Assembly (NCBI GenBank): GCA_964612855.1
Contig: CAZTDR010000003.1
Span: forward strand, 1-64,000
Source: DATIJJ01 sp964612855
Lineage (GTDB): Bacteria > Pseudomonadota > Gammaproteobacteria > DSM-16500
DNA length: 64,000 bases
Reading direction: 5' to 3'
In this document: piece by piece, positions 7,625 through 16,638 of the stretch
How the letters are laid out: each line of letters starts with the position of its first letter
Position numbering within the stretch: the stretch's first letter is position 1
Made by a program: the position numbers and the translations under genes
The notes under the pieces: generated by a model
What the model saw: the letters and a program-made list of their open reading frames with translations, nothing else
Told to the model about the DNA's origin: nothing
Database searches by the model: none

Positions 7625-8638
7625 ATGATGGATTTGGAAGTAATCCTGGAACAAGCCGTCCAGGAAATTCATGAAACAGCTAATTTAAAAAATCTGGATG
7701 ATTATCGCGTCCACTATTTAGGTAAAAAGGGCAAATTGACCGAATGCCTAAAAGGGTTGGGACAGTTGCCACCTGACGAGCGTCCCGCGGCGGGTCAGCG
7801 AGTTAACGTAGTAAAAGAAAAAATTCAAGCGTTGATCGACCAACGCTCCGCTGTATTACAACAGGAAGACATTGCTAAGCAATTAGCGGCGGAATCCATC
7901 GACATTACTTTACCTGGACGCCATCAAGATAGAGGGACTTTTCATCCTGTGACGAAAACTCGGGAAAGAATCGCAGAGCTTTTCAGTCAAATGGGTTTTA
8001 CCACCATGGATGGTCCTGAGATTGAGGATGATTATCATAATTTTGAAGCATTGAATATTCCCGCCATTCATCCAGCGCGTGCTATGCAAGATACTTTTTA
8101 TTTTCCTGATCAGACTGTGTTACGTACGCAAACGTCGTCGGTGCAAATTCGTGTGATGGAAACCACGAAACCGCCATTGCGCATCATTACCATGGGCCGC
8201 GTATATCGACGAGATTTTGATTTAACTCATACACCCATGTTTCATCAAATCGAAGGCTTAATGGTGGATGAAAACGTGAGCTTTGCTGATTTGAAAAGCA
8301 TTTTAACGCAATTTTTACATGCTTTTTTTGAAACTAAAGTCCCGATTCGTTTTCGCGCTTCCTACTTTCCTTTTACAGAACCTTCAGCTGAAGTGGACAT
8401 CGGTTGCCAAAATTGTCACGGAAAAGGGTGCCGCATTTGCAAAAACACGGGCTGGCTAGAAGTGCTGGGTTGTGGAATGGTGCATCCCAATGTATTTGGA
8501 TTTGTTGATATTGATAGCGAGCGTTATACCGGCTGGGCGTTTGGCGCAGGACTGGATCGTTTGACTATGTTGCGTTATGGCATCACAGATTTGCGTTATT
8601 TATTTGAAAACGATTTGCGCTTTTTAAAGCAATTTTAG
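7625..8638 (+). CDS. pheS: Phenylalanyl-tRNA synthetase alpha subunit
   Basis: Catalytic subunit of the (alpha-beta)2 PheRS. An N-terminal coiled coil is followed by the class II core: motif 2 in GRVYRRDFDLTHTPMFHQIEGL and motif 3 near GAGLDRLTMLRYG. The C-terminus ENDLRFLKQF is canonical. The ATG at 7625 (or 7628) is preferred over an in-frame TTG at 7613. An insert before GWLEVLGCGMVHPN carries four cysteines (CQNCHGKGCRICKNTGW), a putative Zn-binding knuckle that E. coli PheS lacks but which I recall from PheS of other bacterial groups. It precedes pheT by 53 nt and is the second transcriptional block of the cluster. Confidence 0.97.
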   Translation: MMDLEVILEQAVQEIHETANLKNLDDYRVHYLGKKGKLTECLKGLGQLPPDERPAAGQRVNVVKEKIQALIDQRSAVLQQEDIAKQLAAESIDITLPGRHQDRGTFHPVTKTRERIAELFSQMGFTTMDGPEIEDDYHNFEALNIPAIHPARAMQDTFYFPDQTVLRTQTSSVQIRVMETTKPPLRIITMGRVYRRDFDLTHTPMFHQIEGLMVDENVSFADLKSILTQFLHAFFETKVPIRFRASYFPFTEPSAEVDIGCQNCHGKGCRICKNTGWLEVLGCGMVHPNVFGFVDIDSERYTGWAFGAGLDRLTMLRYGITDLRYLFENDLRFLKQF

Positions 8639-8691
8639 CTTTAAACTCCTTCCCCTGCTGGGAAGGACCAAAGATAAAGAGGATTTATAGA

Positions 8692-11073
8692 ATGAAATTA
8701 AGCGAGCTCTGGCTACGTGAATGGATTAATCCAGCACTCAGTCGCGAAGATTTGTGTGAAGAATTAACTATGGCGGGATTAGAGGTCGAAGAAGTGCTCC
8801 CCGTTGCGGAAAAGTTTTCAGGTGTCGTTGTTGCTAAAGTATTACAGGTTGAAAAACATCCCGAAGCGGATCGTTTGCGCGTCTGTCAAGTCGATGCAGG
8901 GGGCGCTCAGCCTTTGACTATTGTTTGTGGTGCGAAAGATGTTAAAGCCGGTCTGGTAACAGCAGCAGCGTTAGAAGGTGCTGTATTATCCAACAATTTG
9001 AAAATTACAGCGAGTAAATTACGCGGCGTGTTATCGCACGGTATGTTATGTACCCCTCAGGAATTAGGCTTGGCTGAAGAAAGTGATAACTTAATGGCAC
9101 TACCCGCTAACGCACCACTGGGTGAAAGCGTGTGGGATTATTTAAATTTAACCGATCACATCCTGGATGTTTCGATTACGCCCAATCGAGGCGATTGTTT
9201 AAGTATTTTAGGTTTAGCACAAGATATTTCAGCGATGACGAAAACAGCAACGGAGACCCCGTTTTTTTCTGTTGTTGCCCCCAGCATTTCAGATACATTG
9301 AAAATTGAGTTACAAGCGAGCGAAGCATGTCCGCATTATGTGGGGCGTGTCATTCGTGATGTCGTAGCCGATGCAATGACACCCATGTGGATGCAAGAGC
9401 GGCTACGTCGCGCAGGCGTGCGCTGTATTAGTCCGATTGTGGACGTGATGAATTATGTGATGCTGGAATTAGGCCAGCCTATGCACGCATTTGATTTGGC
9501 TAAAATTTCTGGAAATATAGTGGTACGCTATGGAAAAGCAGAAGAACAATTGGAATTACTCGATGGACAGGTGGTGCAATTAAACACGAAAACGCTTGTG
9601 ATTGCCGATGAACATAAACCTCTCGCTATTGCGGGTATGATGGGGGGTATGGAGTCAGGCGTTACCTTGCTGACAAAAGATATTTTTCTCGAAAGTGCTT
9701 TTTTTCAGCCAGTCAGTATTTCGCGAACAAGTCGACACTATAAATTAAATTCAGAATCTTCCTATCGATTTGAACGAGGTGTGGACCCGACCTTACAGGT
9801 TCGTGCATTAGAGCGTGCGACACAATTGATTTTAGACATAGCTGGTGGCACGCCTGGTCCTGTGATCGAGGTCAGCGAAAAAAAATATTTACCCACATCA
9901 AAAGAAATTTTGTTACGCGCCGCCCGCATTAGCAAAATTCTTGGCTTAACTATTCCTCACCAAGATATTGAATCTATCTTACAAAGCTTAGGTTTTCTCG
10001 TCGACAAACAGGCAGAAGGATGGAAAGTCACGGTTCCCGCCCGCCGTTTTGATGTGACAATAGAAATTGATTTAATCGAAGAAATTGCACGGATTTATGG
10101 GTACAACAAAATTCCCCAGCATCTTCCCGTTTCGCGTATGCAAATGAACCTGTTGTCAGAAAAAAAATTAAGTTTACCTATTTTGCGTCGCGCATTACGA
10201 GATAAAGGTTATCAAGAAATTGTGGCTTATAGTTTTATCGATAAAAAGATTCAACACATGATTGATCCTAATCAATCCCCTAAAGAATTGTTAAATCCTA
10301 TTACTGCTGAAATGTCCGTCATGCGAACTTCTTTATGGCCTGGATTGTTGAATACGCTGCGATATAACCAGAATCGACAGCAAGATCGGATGAAGATTTT
10401 TGAGACGGGATTACGGTTTGTGACCGATAAAGACGGTTCGCTGCAACAACAAAATGTGTTAAGTGGATTGATTTGGGGCGATATGAGTCCATCACAGTGG
10501 GGCGTTCCACAGCGCGAAGTGGATTTCTTTGATCTTAAAGGTGACATCGAAATGCTCTTAAAGTTGACGCTTGATCAAACTGCGTTTGAATTTAAGCCAG
10601 GCCATCATCCTGCACTTCATCCGGGACAAACGGCGGATATCTATCGAGGCGATCAATATGTCGGTACGTTAGGGACGCTGCATCCTGAAATAGCTCAAAA
10701 ATTAGACATTACTGGAAAGGTAGGTTTATTTGAGATCTTGCTTTTGCCATTGGAACAAGCGGCACTACCCCGGTTTAAGGAAATATCGCGTTTTCCCGAA
10801 ATACGTCGTGATATTGCAATTTTGGTCGACCAGGGTATACCAGCGACCTCAATTCAGGATACAATAAAGACTGTAGCGGGTGATTTATTGCAAGACGTTG
10901 TTATATTTGACGTATACCAAGGTAAAGGGGTGGCAGAAGGACGTAAAAGTGTAGCGCTCTCTTTGACCTTGCAGCACTCATCACGCACCCTGGTAGACGA
11001 AGAAATCGTGGCCTTAATGGAACGAATCATCGTCATATTGAAAGACAAGTTCGCTGCTGAACTAAGGGGCTAA
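8692..11073 (+). CDS. pheT: Phenylalanyl-tRNA synthetase beta subunit
   Basis: A 793-residue beta subunit (E. coli 795). It has an N-terminal region, an OB-fold tRNA-binding domain (VVAKVLQVEKHPEADRLRVC, about residues 45-65), a B3/B4 editing domain, a B5 domain, the catalytic-like core, and a C-terminal ferredoxin-fold anticodon-binding domain (SRFPEIRRDIAILVD to the end). It forms the heterotetramer with PheS. Only 2 nt separate its stop from the ihfA ATG, so ihfA is translationally coupled, as in E. coli. Confidence 0.98.
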   Translation: MKLSELWLREWINPALSREDLCEELTMAGLEVEEVLPVAEKFSGVVVAKVLQVEKHPEADRLRVCQVDAGGAQPLTIVCGAKDVKAGLVTAAALEGAVLSNNLKITASKLRGVLSHGMLCTPQELGLAEESDNLMALPANAPLGESVWDYLNLTDHILDVSITPNRGDCLSILGLAQDISAMTKTATETPFFSVVAPSISDTLKIELQASEACPHYVGRVIRDVVADAMTPMWMQERLRRAGVRCISPIVDVMNYVMLELGQPMHAFDLAKISGNIVVRYGKAEEQLELLDGQVVQLNTKTLVIADEHKPLAIAGMMGGMESGVTLLTKDIFLESAFFQPVSISRTSRHYKLNSESSYRFERGVDPTLQVRALERATQLILDIAGGTPGPVIEVSEKKYLPTSKEILLRAARISKILGLTIPHQDIESILQSLGFLVDKQAEGWKVTVPARRFDVTIEIDLIEEIARIYGYNKIPQHLPVSRMQMNLLSEKKLSLPILRRALRDKGYQEIVAYSFIDKKIQHMIDPNQSPKELLNPITAEMSVMRTSLWPGLLNTLRYNQNRQQDRMKIFETGLRFVTDKDGSLQQQNVLSGLIWGDMSPSQWGVPQREVDFFDLKGDIEMLLKLTLDQTAFEFKPGHHPALHPGQTADIYRGDQYVGTLGTLHPEIAQKLDITGKVGLFEILLLPLEQAALPRFKEISRFPEIRRDIAILVDQGIPATSIQDTIKTVAGDLLQDVVIFDVYQGKGVAEGRKSVALSLTLQHSSRTLVDEEIVALMERIIVILKDKFAAELRG

Positions 11074-11075
11074 CT

Positions 11076-11384
11076 ATGGCACTCACTAAAGCAGATATAT
11101 CAGAACATTTATGCAACAATGTTGAAATTAGTAAACGGGATGCCAAAGAACTGGTTGAGCTTTATTTTCAACAAGTTTGTGCGGCACTTGAAAGTGGCCA
11201 GCAAGTTAAACTGTCCGGATTCGGCAATTTTGAATTGCATGATAAAAATGAACGACCGGGTAGAAATCCCAAAACTGGCGAAGCCATACCTGTTTCAGCT
11301 CGACGTGTTGTTACTTTTCGTAGTGGTCAAAAATTACGAGCACGCGTTGAAGTTTATTCAGGAAGCGAAGTACAAAAGAGTTAA
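11076..11384 (+). CDS. ihfA: Integration host factor subunit alpha
   Basis: A 102-residue HU/IHF-family DNA-bending protein. The N-terminal helices (ALTKADISEHLCNNVEIS) dimerise with IhfB. The beta-arm that intercalates into the minor groove reads RPGRNPKTGEAIPVSARRVV with the conserved Pro after RN. It closes the thrS-pheST cluster and is followed at once by a strong hairpin terminator. No ihfB gene lies in the window: rpsA, its frequent neighbour, is followed here by lapA. Confidence 0.96.
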   Translation: MALTKADISEHLCNNVEISKRDAKELVELYFQQVCAALESGQQVKLSGFGNFELHDKNERPGRNPKTGEAIPVSARRVVTFRSGQKLRARVEVYSGSEVQKS

Positions 11385-11396
11385 TTTTCTTACCAC

Positions 11397-11428
11397 AGGC
11401 GCAAAATACTTTGCGCCTTCTCTATTTA
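11397..11428 (+). terminator. Rho-independent terminator of the pheST-ihfA unit
   Basis: A 9-bp stem, AGGCGCAAA (11397-11405) with TTTGCGCCT (11410-11418), has a 4-nt loop ATAC and is followed by the T-rich run TCTCTATTT. It starts 12 bp after the ihfA stop. Confidence 0.85.
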
Positions 11429-11566
11429 TATTCGATATTTTTTCCTCTATGAAGAAAATCTCTTAAAAATCCAAAAAATTGATTGCAGTCGTGCTATGAA
11501 TTCTGCAAGAATTAACGACCCTAAAGGATGCACATAAAAAGCGAATAATTTAGAGTAAATAGGATA

Positions 11567-11643
11567 CGGGGCGTAGCGCAGTCTGGTAGCGCACTTGTCT
11601 GGGGGGCAAGTGGTCGTCGGTTCAAATCCGGCCGCCCCGACCA
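11567..11643 (+). tRNA. tRNA-Pro (anticodon GGG)
   Basis: The acceptor stem CGGGGCG/CGCCCCG is perfect. The D arm contains GCGCAGTCTGGTAGCGC. The anticodon stem CTTGT/GCAAG has loop CTGGGGG, giving anticodon GGG, which reads CCC/CCU. The T arm contains GGTTCAAATCC. Discriminator A is followed by encoded CCA at 11641-11643. It lies 20 bp before the fadD start codon. Confidence 0.96.
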
Positions 11644-11663
11644 ATTAATAACAAGGAAAGCTC

Positions 11664-13340
11664 GTGGAAAAGATTTGGTTGAAGAATTATCCGCAAGGCG
11701 TTCCAGCGGAAATTGATCCGAATAAATATCAATCTGTCGTTGATGTCTTTGAGCAAGCTTGTAAGCAATATAAGAATTTACCCGCTTTTTATAATTTTGG
11801 CGTGACCCTCAGTTTTCAAGAAATCGATGATCAATCCCGTATTTTTGCTGCTTATTTACAAAATGTTTTACACTTAAAAAAAGGTGATCGATTAGCGATC
11901 ATGCTGCCGAATATATTGCAGTATCCCGTCGCACTTTTTGGCGCGTTACGCGCTGGTTTGACCGTGGTGAATGTCAATCCTCTTTATACCCCGCCTGAAT
12001 TAGTGCATCAAATGAAAGATTCAGGTGCAGAAGCCATTTTAGTCTTAGCAAACTTTGCTCTAACCGTGAAAGAGGCATTACCTGATACGCCGCTTAAGCA
12101 CGTCATTATCACTCAATTGGGTGATTTATTTCCGCAGCCAAAAGCATTTTTAATGAATTTCATTTTGAAATATATTAAAAAGAAAGTGCCAAACATCAAT
12201 CTTCCTCAAGCAATTTCTTTTAAAGAAGCTATGGCACAAGGCAAGCGGCATACCTTCAAGTCCGTTGAAGTGAGTCAGCAAGATATCGCATTTTTGCAAT
12301 ATACAGGAGGCACAACCGGTATTGCAAAAGGTGCAATGTTAACGCACCGCAATATGGTCGCCAATATTTTACAAGGATCGACGTGGTTTAGTTCTATTTT
12401 AGAAGAAGGCAAAGAAATTATTATTACAGCCTTGCCGCTTTACCATATCTTTTCCTTGACTGCGAATTGCTTTTTTATTTTCAAAATGGGCGGCTTAAAT
12501 GTCTTAATTACCAACCCGCGTGATTTACCGCAAATGATTTCCGAAGTCAGTAAATTTAAATTTACTATCATCACGGGGGTGAACACGCTGTTTAATGGTT
12601 TATTGAAAAATGTAAAATTTTCGCAACTGGATTTTAGCGAATTGAAATTGAGCTTAGGTGGTGGTATGGCTGTGCAAAAAGCCGTAGCTGAGAAATGGCA
12701 AGCTGTAACCGGTGCTCCCATAATAGAAGCTTATGGTTTAACTGAAACAGCACCTTGCGTCTCCATTAATCCTCCTGATTTGAAACAATATAACGGCACC
12801 GTGGGTTTGCCCGTTTCTTCAACCGATGTGCGTATTTTGGATGAAAACGGAGAAGATCTTGGTTTTGACCAGCCAGGCGAGTTAGCGGTTAAAGGCCCGC
12901 AAGTGATGTATGGTTATTGGCATAATCCGGCTGAAACACAAAAAGTTTTTACGCAAGATGGCTGGTTATTAACTGGCGATATTGCATCGATAGATGAGCT
13001 AGGTTATTTGCGCATTTGTGAACGTAAAAAAGATATGATTTTGGTTTCGGGTTTTAATGTGTATCCAAATGAAATTGAAGATGTGATCGCACGTTTGCAA
13101 GGTGTTAGAGAAGTCGCTGTTATCGGTATTCCCGATGAAGGATCTGGCGAAGTAGTGAAAGCATTTATTGTTAAAGATAGTCCTGATTTAACGGTCAGTG
13201 ATGTATTGCGTTATTGTCATAAAAATTTAACGAATTACAAAGTTCCCAAGTATGTGGAATTTACCGATGATTTACCTAAATCCAATGTCGGAAAAATTTT
13301 ACGTCGTGTGCTGCGGGAGGGGGTAGTTTCGCAGACTTGA
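11664..13340 (+). CDS. fadD: Long-chain fatty acid-CoA ligase
   Basis: An AMP-forming acyl-CoA synthetase that activates long-chain fatty acids at the inner membrane for beta-oxidation or lipid synthesis. It has 558 residues (E. coli FadD 561) and clear similarity throughout, from EKIWLKNYPQGVPAEIDP to the C-terminus. The P-loop-like AMP motif YTGGTTGIAKGAMLTHRN is near residue 211. The FACS signature region contains DGWLLTGDIASIDELGY and the hinge CERKKDMILVSGFNVYP. The catalytic lysine is in KSNVGKILRR. Translation starts with GTG, preceded by AAGGAAAG. It follows tRNA-Pro closely and is probably transcribed with or just after it. Confidence 0.95.
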   Translation: MEKIWLKNYPQGVPAEIDPNKYQSVVDVFEQACKQYKNLPAFYNFGVTLSFQEIDDQSRIFAAYLQNVLHLKKGDRLAIMLPNILQYPVALFGALRAGLTVVNVNPLYTPPELVHQMKDSGAEAILVLANFALTVKEALPDTPLKHVIITQLGDLFPQPKAFLMNFILKYIKKKVPNINLPQAISFKEAMAQGKRHTFKSVEVSQQDIAFLQYTGGTTGIAKGAMLTHRNMVANILQGSTWFSSILEEGKEIIITALPLYHIFSLTANCFFIFKMGGLNVLITNPRDLPQMISEVSKFKFTIITGVNTLFNGLLKNVKFSQLDFSELKLSLGGGMAVQKAVAEKWQAVTGAPIIEAYGLTETAPCVSINPPDLKQYNGTVGLPVSSTDVRILDENGEDLGFDQPGELAVKGPQVMYGYWHNPAETQKVFTQDGWLLTGDIASIDELGYLRICERKKDMILVSGFNVYPNEIEDVIARLQGVREVAVIGIPDEGSGEVVKAFIVKDSPDLTVSDVLRYCHKNLTNYKVPKYVEFTDDLPKSNVGKILRRVLREGVVSQT

Positions 13341-13400
13341 AGCTCACTGTTATCCCTGATCAGTTTCCAACGGCTTGTTGCGTAAATCAAAAAATAAAAA

Positions 13401-13496
13401 TGTAGGATGGCATGGTGCGTTTTTTGCACCGTAAGCCACCAATCTGCCGCTGAAAAGGTGGATTACGACGCAAAAACGCGTCTAATCCACCCTACA
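13401..13496. repeat. Inverted REP-like pair, GTAGGGTGGATTA family (variant)
   Basis: Left unit GTAGGATGGCATGGTGCG...CCGTAAGCCACC and right unit GGTGGATTACGACGC...TCTAATCCACCCTAC face each other with GTAG feet outward. It sits between fadD and the convergent DUF2490 gene and could act as a bidirectional transcription or decay barrier. The left unit is diverged. Confidence 0.8.
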
Positions 13497-13559
13497 AAAT
13501 ATCTTTATTCAATTTACGCAATAATACCATTTCCAATATTTAGGGATGACACATTTATT

Positions 13560-14243
13560 TTAGCTAAAATTATACGTCACAGAAATAATATGCCCCATCT
13601 CATTTTGTGACTGTGTGGGTGTGTGTGTTTGATACTGATTGATATAACCTATTTCCCACCAGGTTGTTTTTGCACTATATAAATTAAACCCTAAAAACAG
13701 ACGATTTTGTCCAATAAAAGTATGCGGCATATAGTTAGGGTGATTTAATTGAAAAAAGATTTCATCGTAAAAAAAAGGCACGGCATTTTTAAAAAGCCGA
13801 TGTTCAATTTCGATCGCAAAACGTTCCCTAAAGCGTAATGCCAATTGATGATCATCACTGCGAGTCATTTCTTCTAGACGAGAGCGCAAAATTAAATGGT
13901 AAGAGGGCGTTTTATTCTGAAAAATAGATTGCTGAAAGAGCCGATTTTCTTCCGAAAAACCCGCATCAGGATTATGTCCTGACCAACGATAGCCTAACCA
14001 AAAACTATGTTGTGCTGTTGTCAGATAGCCAACCGCTCCTTCCATTAACGTGGTTTGCAAAACAGGTGTTTTGTCAATCAAGCGAAGTTGGGCATACAGA
14101 TAAGAACGCCAAACACTAGCCGGTTTGGGTGGGAGGTTGTAATTCACACCTAGCCATAGCTTAGCATTTTGATCTGTTGCAAAACTGGCGCGCGATAATA
14201 AAAATATGAATCCAGCAAACGCGCTCAAAAAAATTTTATTCAT
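13560..14243 (-). CDS. DUF2490 family protein, probable outer-membrane beta-barrel
   Basis: 227 residues with an N-terminal signal peptide (MNKIFLSAFAGFIFLLSRASFA, cleavage expected before TDQNAKLW). The rest alternates aromatic and polar residues like a small outer-membrane barrel. The family traits are WLGYRWSG, RSRLEEM, ALRFRERFAIEIEHRL, YDEIFFQLN and EIGYINQYQ, and it ends in aromatic YNFS. The function of DUF2490 proteins is not established. It is convergent with fadD and divergent from rlmL. Confidence 0.75.
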   Translation of the reverse strand: MNKIFLSAFAGFIFLLSRASFATDQNAKLWLGVNYNLPPKPASVWRSYLYAQLRLIDKTPVLQTTLMEGAVGYLTTAQHSFWLGYRWSGHNPDAGFSEENRLFQQSIFQNKTPSYHLILRSRLEEMTRSDDHQLALRFRERFAIEIEHRLFKNAVPFFYDEIFFQLNHPNYMPHTFIGQNRLFLGFNLYSAKTTWWEIGYINQYQTHTPTQSQNEMGHIISVTYNFS

Positions 14244-14278
14244 AGGAAAATTAAATCAAAATAATGATTGTTCCAAAA

Positions 14279-14319
14279 GTAGGAGGGTATGGTTCGTCTT
14301 TCGCATCCTAATCCACCTT
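14279..14319 (+). repeat. Degenerate single GTAGGGTGGATTA-type unit
   Basis: GTAGGAGGGTATGGTTCGTC...CCTAATCCACC keeps the GTAG foot and the closing TAATCCACC but the arms have drifted. It lies in the divergent promoter region between the DUF2490 gene and rlmL. Confidence 0.5.
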
Positions 14320-14392
14320 GAGCAGACATACAATATTGCCTGCCTATAAAATCACGCGTATTATCCGTTTACTTTTTATGTGAGATTATCCA

Positions 14393-15961
14393 TTGAATTT
14401 TTTTGCGACCACTCCCAAAGGATTGGAATTATTACTTGTCGAAGAATTACGCCAATTAGGGGCTGTGAATCCCGCTGAAAAATTAGCCGGTGTGGTTTTT
14501 TCCGGGGACTTAGCCTTGGCTTATAAAGCCTGCCTTTGGTCACGTTTTGCCAATCGAATTTTATTAAAACTGACCGAAGTGCCGGCCAGCATACCCGAAG
14601 AATTATATGCAAATGTGCAAACCATTGCTTGGGATGAGCATTTGGATCCCAATGGTACGTTAAGTGTGAATTTTGTGACGTCTCACTCCGCCATTACGCA
14701 TTCCTTGTTTGGTGCGCAAAAAGTAAAAGATGCCATAGTCGATCAATTTCGTGAAAAATATAACGTTCGTCCCAGTGTCGACAAAGAAAATCCCGATATT
14801 GCTATTCATGTCTATTTAAATCGCGATAGAGCAACCCTCAGTCTTGATTTATCCGGCGAAAGTTTGCATAAACGCGGTTATCGATTAGAGCGAGGCGCCG
14901 CGCCATTAAAAGAAAATTTAGCGGCTGCTATTTTAACGCGTGCAGGCTGGCCAATGATTGCAAAACAAGGTGGCACGCTCATTGACCCGATGTGTGGTTC
15001 AGGCACGTTACTGATTGAAGCGGCATGGATGGCAGGTGATATTGCGCCCGGTTTATACCGTGATTATTTCGGTTTTTTAGGTTGGAAAAAACATAATAAA
15101 GCCGAATGGGAAAAAATAATGGCTGAAGCAATGCAGCGCAAAAATATTGCAAAAATTCCAACCATAGTCGGTTACGACCAAGATCCTCATACGATAAAGA
15201 TCGCCTTTGCCAATATCGAGCGCGCGGGATTGTTAGGAAAAGTTCATGTTGAAAAACAAGAACTATCATCATGCTTACCTAAGAATCCCAGCGGATTATT
15301 GGTGGTTAACCCACCTTATGGCGAACGGTTAGGCGAAGTAGACGAATTAAAAGTGCTATATCAACAACTCGGTATGAAATTAAAAAAAGAGTTTGTCGGT
15401 TGGCAGGCTGCGGTTTTTACGGGCAATCCTCTGCTCGGCAAAAATATGGGCCTTCGAGCTCGAAAACATTATGCTTTGTTTAATGGTCTCATCCCTTGTC
15501 AGTTATTACTATTTGATGTGCAGCCGGAAAAATTTGTTGATCGCAGTCCATCTGCTGATAATGAGCGCCGAATTCGCGAGGCAGGGCGATCGTTAACCGA
15601 AGAACATCGCGCAGCCGTGCAAAGTTTTAGTAATCGACTTACCAAAAAAATGAAGCATCTTTCCCGTTGGGCTAAACGCGAAAATATTACCTGTTATCGG
15701 CTTTATGATGCGGATTTACCGGAATATGCTGTTTCGATTGATATATACGATCAGTTTGTATTAGTCCAAGAATACCAAGCGCCCAGAAGTATAGCTCCGC
15801 AAAAAGCAGAGCAGCGGTTAAATAGCGTATTAGCGGTATTACCCGACATTCTTCACCTGCCACCGAGTCATTTCTTTTTTCAAAAGTATATGGAAGATAG
15901 CGAGACCTTACCTGAAGGTTTTCCGTCTGTTTCGCAGTCTTTGCATTTCCCTAAAGGGTAG
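14393..15961 (+). CDS. rlmL: 23S rRNA m2G2445 methyltransferase RlmL, lacking the RlmK half
   Basis: In E. coli, RlmKL (702 residues) is a fusion: the N-terminal RlmL half makes m2G2445 and the C-terminal RlmK half makes m7G2069. This 522-residue protein has a THUMP-containing N-terminus, then the SAM-dependent core with IDPMCGSGTLLIEAAWMAGD and NPPYGERLGE, which look intact. It then enters the RlmK linker (FSNRLTKKMKHLSRWAKREN, CYRLYDADLPEYAVSIDIYD, QEYQAPRSIAPQKAEQRL). After LPPSHFFFQK the similarity stops, and the last 24 residues look unrelated. The RlmK catalytic domain is missing, and the following 0.7 kb is a repeat mosaic. G2445 methylation is plausible; m7G2069 is probably lost from this protein. 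The start is TTG at 14393. Confidence 0.9.
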   Translation: MNFFATTPKGLELLLVEELRQLGAVNPAEKLAGVVFSGDLALAYKACLWSRFANRILLKLTEVPASIPEELYANVQTIAWDEHLDPNGTLSVNFVTSHSAITHSLFGAQKVKDAIVDQFREKYNVRPSVDKENPDIAIHVYLNRDRATLSLDLSGESLHKRGYRLERGAAPLKENLAAAILTRAGWPMIAKQGGTLIDPMCGSGTLLIEAAWMAGDIAPGLYRDYFGFLGWKKHNKAEWEKIMAEAMQRKNIAKIPTIVGYDQDPHTIKIAFANIERAGLLGKVHVEKQELSSCLPKNPSGLLVVNPPYGERLGEVDELKVLYQQLGMKLKKEFVGWQAAVFTGNPLLGKNMGLRARKHYALFNGLIPCQLLLFDVQPEKFVDRSPSADNERRIREAGRSLTEEHRAAVQSFSNRLTKKMKHLSRWAKRENITCYRLYDADLPEYAVSIDIYDQFVLVQEYQAPRSIAPQKAEQRLNSVLAVLPDILHLPPSHFFFQKYMEDSETLPEGFPSVSQSLHFPKG

Positions 15962-16158
15962 GGCAAGGCAGAAGCATATCCACGATAAATCGGGCAATCA
16001 TCTGCCTGCTACCCTTAATTTGGGACTTGGTAAATCCGATGAGAATTTGTAGGCGCTACTTGCTTAGTGCTAACAGATTGTTTTGGTGTCCATATAGTTT
16101 TCACAATGGCGTAGGACTTCCTGTAAACTCTGCAGATTCTGGCGTGGCTTGCGACTCC

Positions 16159-16302
16159 GTACTACAGCGTTCATTTAATTTTGGCTCGTCTAATTAACTC
16201 CTCGCTCCGAACGCGCCATCCATGGCACTAAGGATTGCATCCTGCAATCCAGTCGCTCGTCTGTTAATTAGACGAGCCAAAATTAAATGAACGCTGTAGT
16301 AC
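16159..16302. repeat. Large palindrome with 40-bp perfect arms
   Basis: The left arm 16159-16198 begins GTACTACAGCGTTCATTTAA. The right arm 16263-16302 is its exact inverse complement over all 40 bases. The 64-nt loop contains its own hairpin, GGATTGCA-TCC-TGCAATCC. The right end runs straight into ACGACAAAAACGC, which resembles the ends of the 190-bp elements. It is non-coding and is probably a MITE or recombination product. Confidence 0.85.
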
Positions 16303-16320
16303 ACGACAAAAACGCTTTTT

Positions 16321-16396
16321 TGTAGGGGCGGACCCATGTGTCCGCCCTGACTTTACAGGGAAAGCCGCTGGGCGGACACGCGGGTTCACCCCTACA
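16321..16396. repeat. Inverted REP-like pair, GTAGGGGCGGAC family
   Basis: A left unit starting TGTAGGGGCGGACCCATGTG and a right unit ending TTCACCCCTACA, both with GTAG feet outward and each holding GGGCGGAC/GTCCGCCC. The flanking sequence (ACGACAAAAA to the left, TTTTTTGTCCCCTACAG to the right) makes it the core of a longer inverted-repeat element. Confidence 0.85.
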
Positions 16397-16638
16397 ATTC
16401 CGGTAAATTTATAAAGAATTAATTTTTTGTCCCCTACAGAGGGCTTGCGACTTTGCGGGGGACAAAATTTTTTTGCAAAGCCCAGGGCATGGCACGCCAT
16501 GCCCTTGCGACATCGCTAGAATTTTTGTCTCCTGAGTCTCCTCACAGGAAGCCCTCAGCAGCCCCTAGGATTGTATGGTCATATTGCACCTTCTATGCTA
16601 TCATTTTGCCTGTTTTTTACCTCTAGAATTGAGGCCTT

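Larger units (their letters stand above)
15962..16638. other. Repeat mosaic between truncated rlmL and gyrA, no gene seen
   Basis: 677 bp without a supportable ORF and without recognisable RlmK remnants in any frame read by eye. It contains a 144-bp perfect-armed palindrome (16159-16302), a REP-like pair (16321-16396), a half unit of the GGGCATGGCACGCC family (16484-16503), and several T-rich TTTTTGTC motifs resembling the inverted ends at 42961-43153. The gyrA promoter must lie in its last part. Confidence 0.7.

Noticed and set aside
11447..11644. Minus-strand ORF MVGAAGFEPTTTCPP...
   Set aside because: A classical false ORF from the antisense of tRNA-Pro.
16264..16500. Minus-strand ORF in the rlmL-gyrA gap
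   Set aside because: Composed of the palindrome and the REP pair; no gene features.
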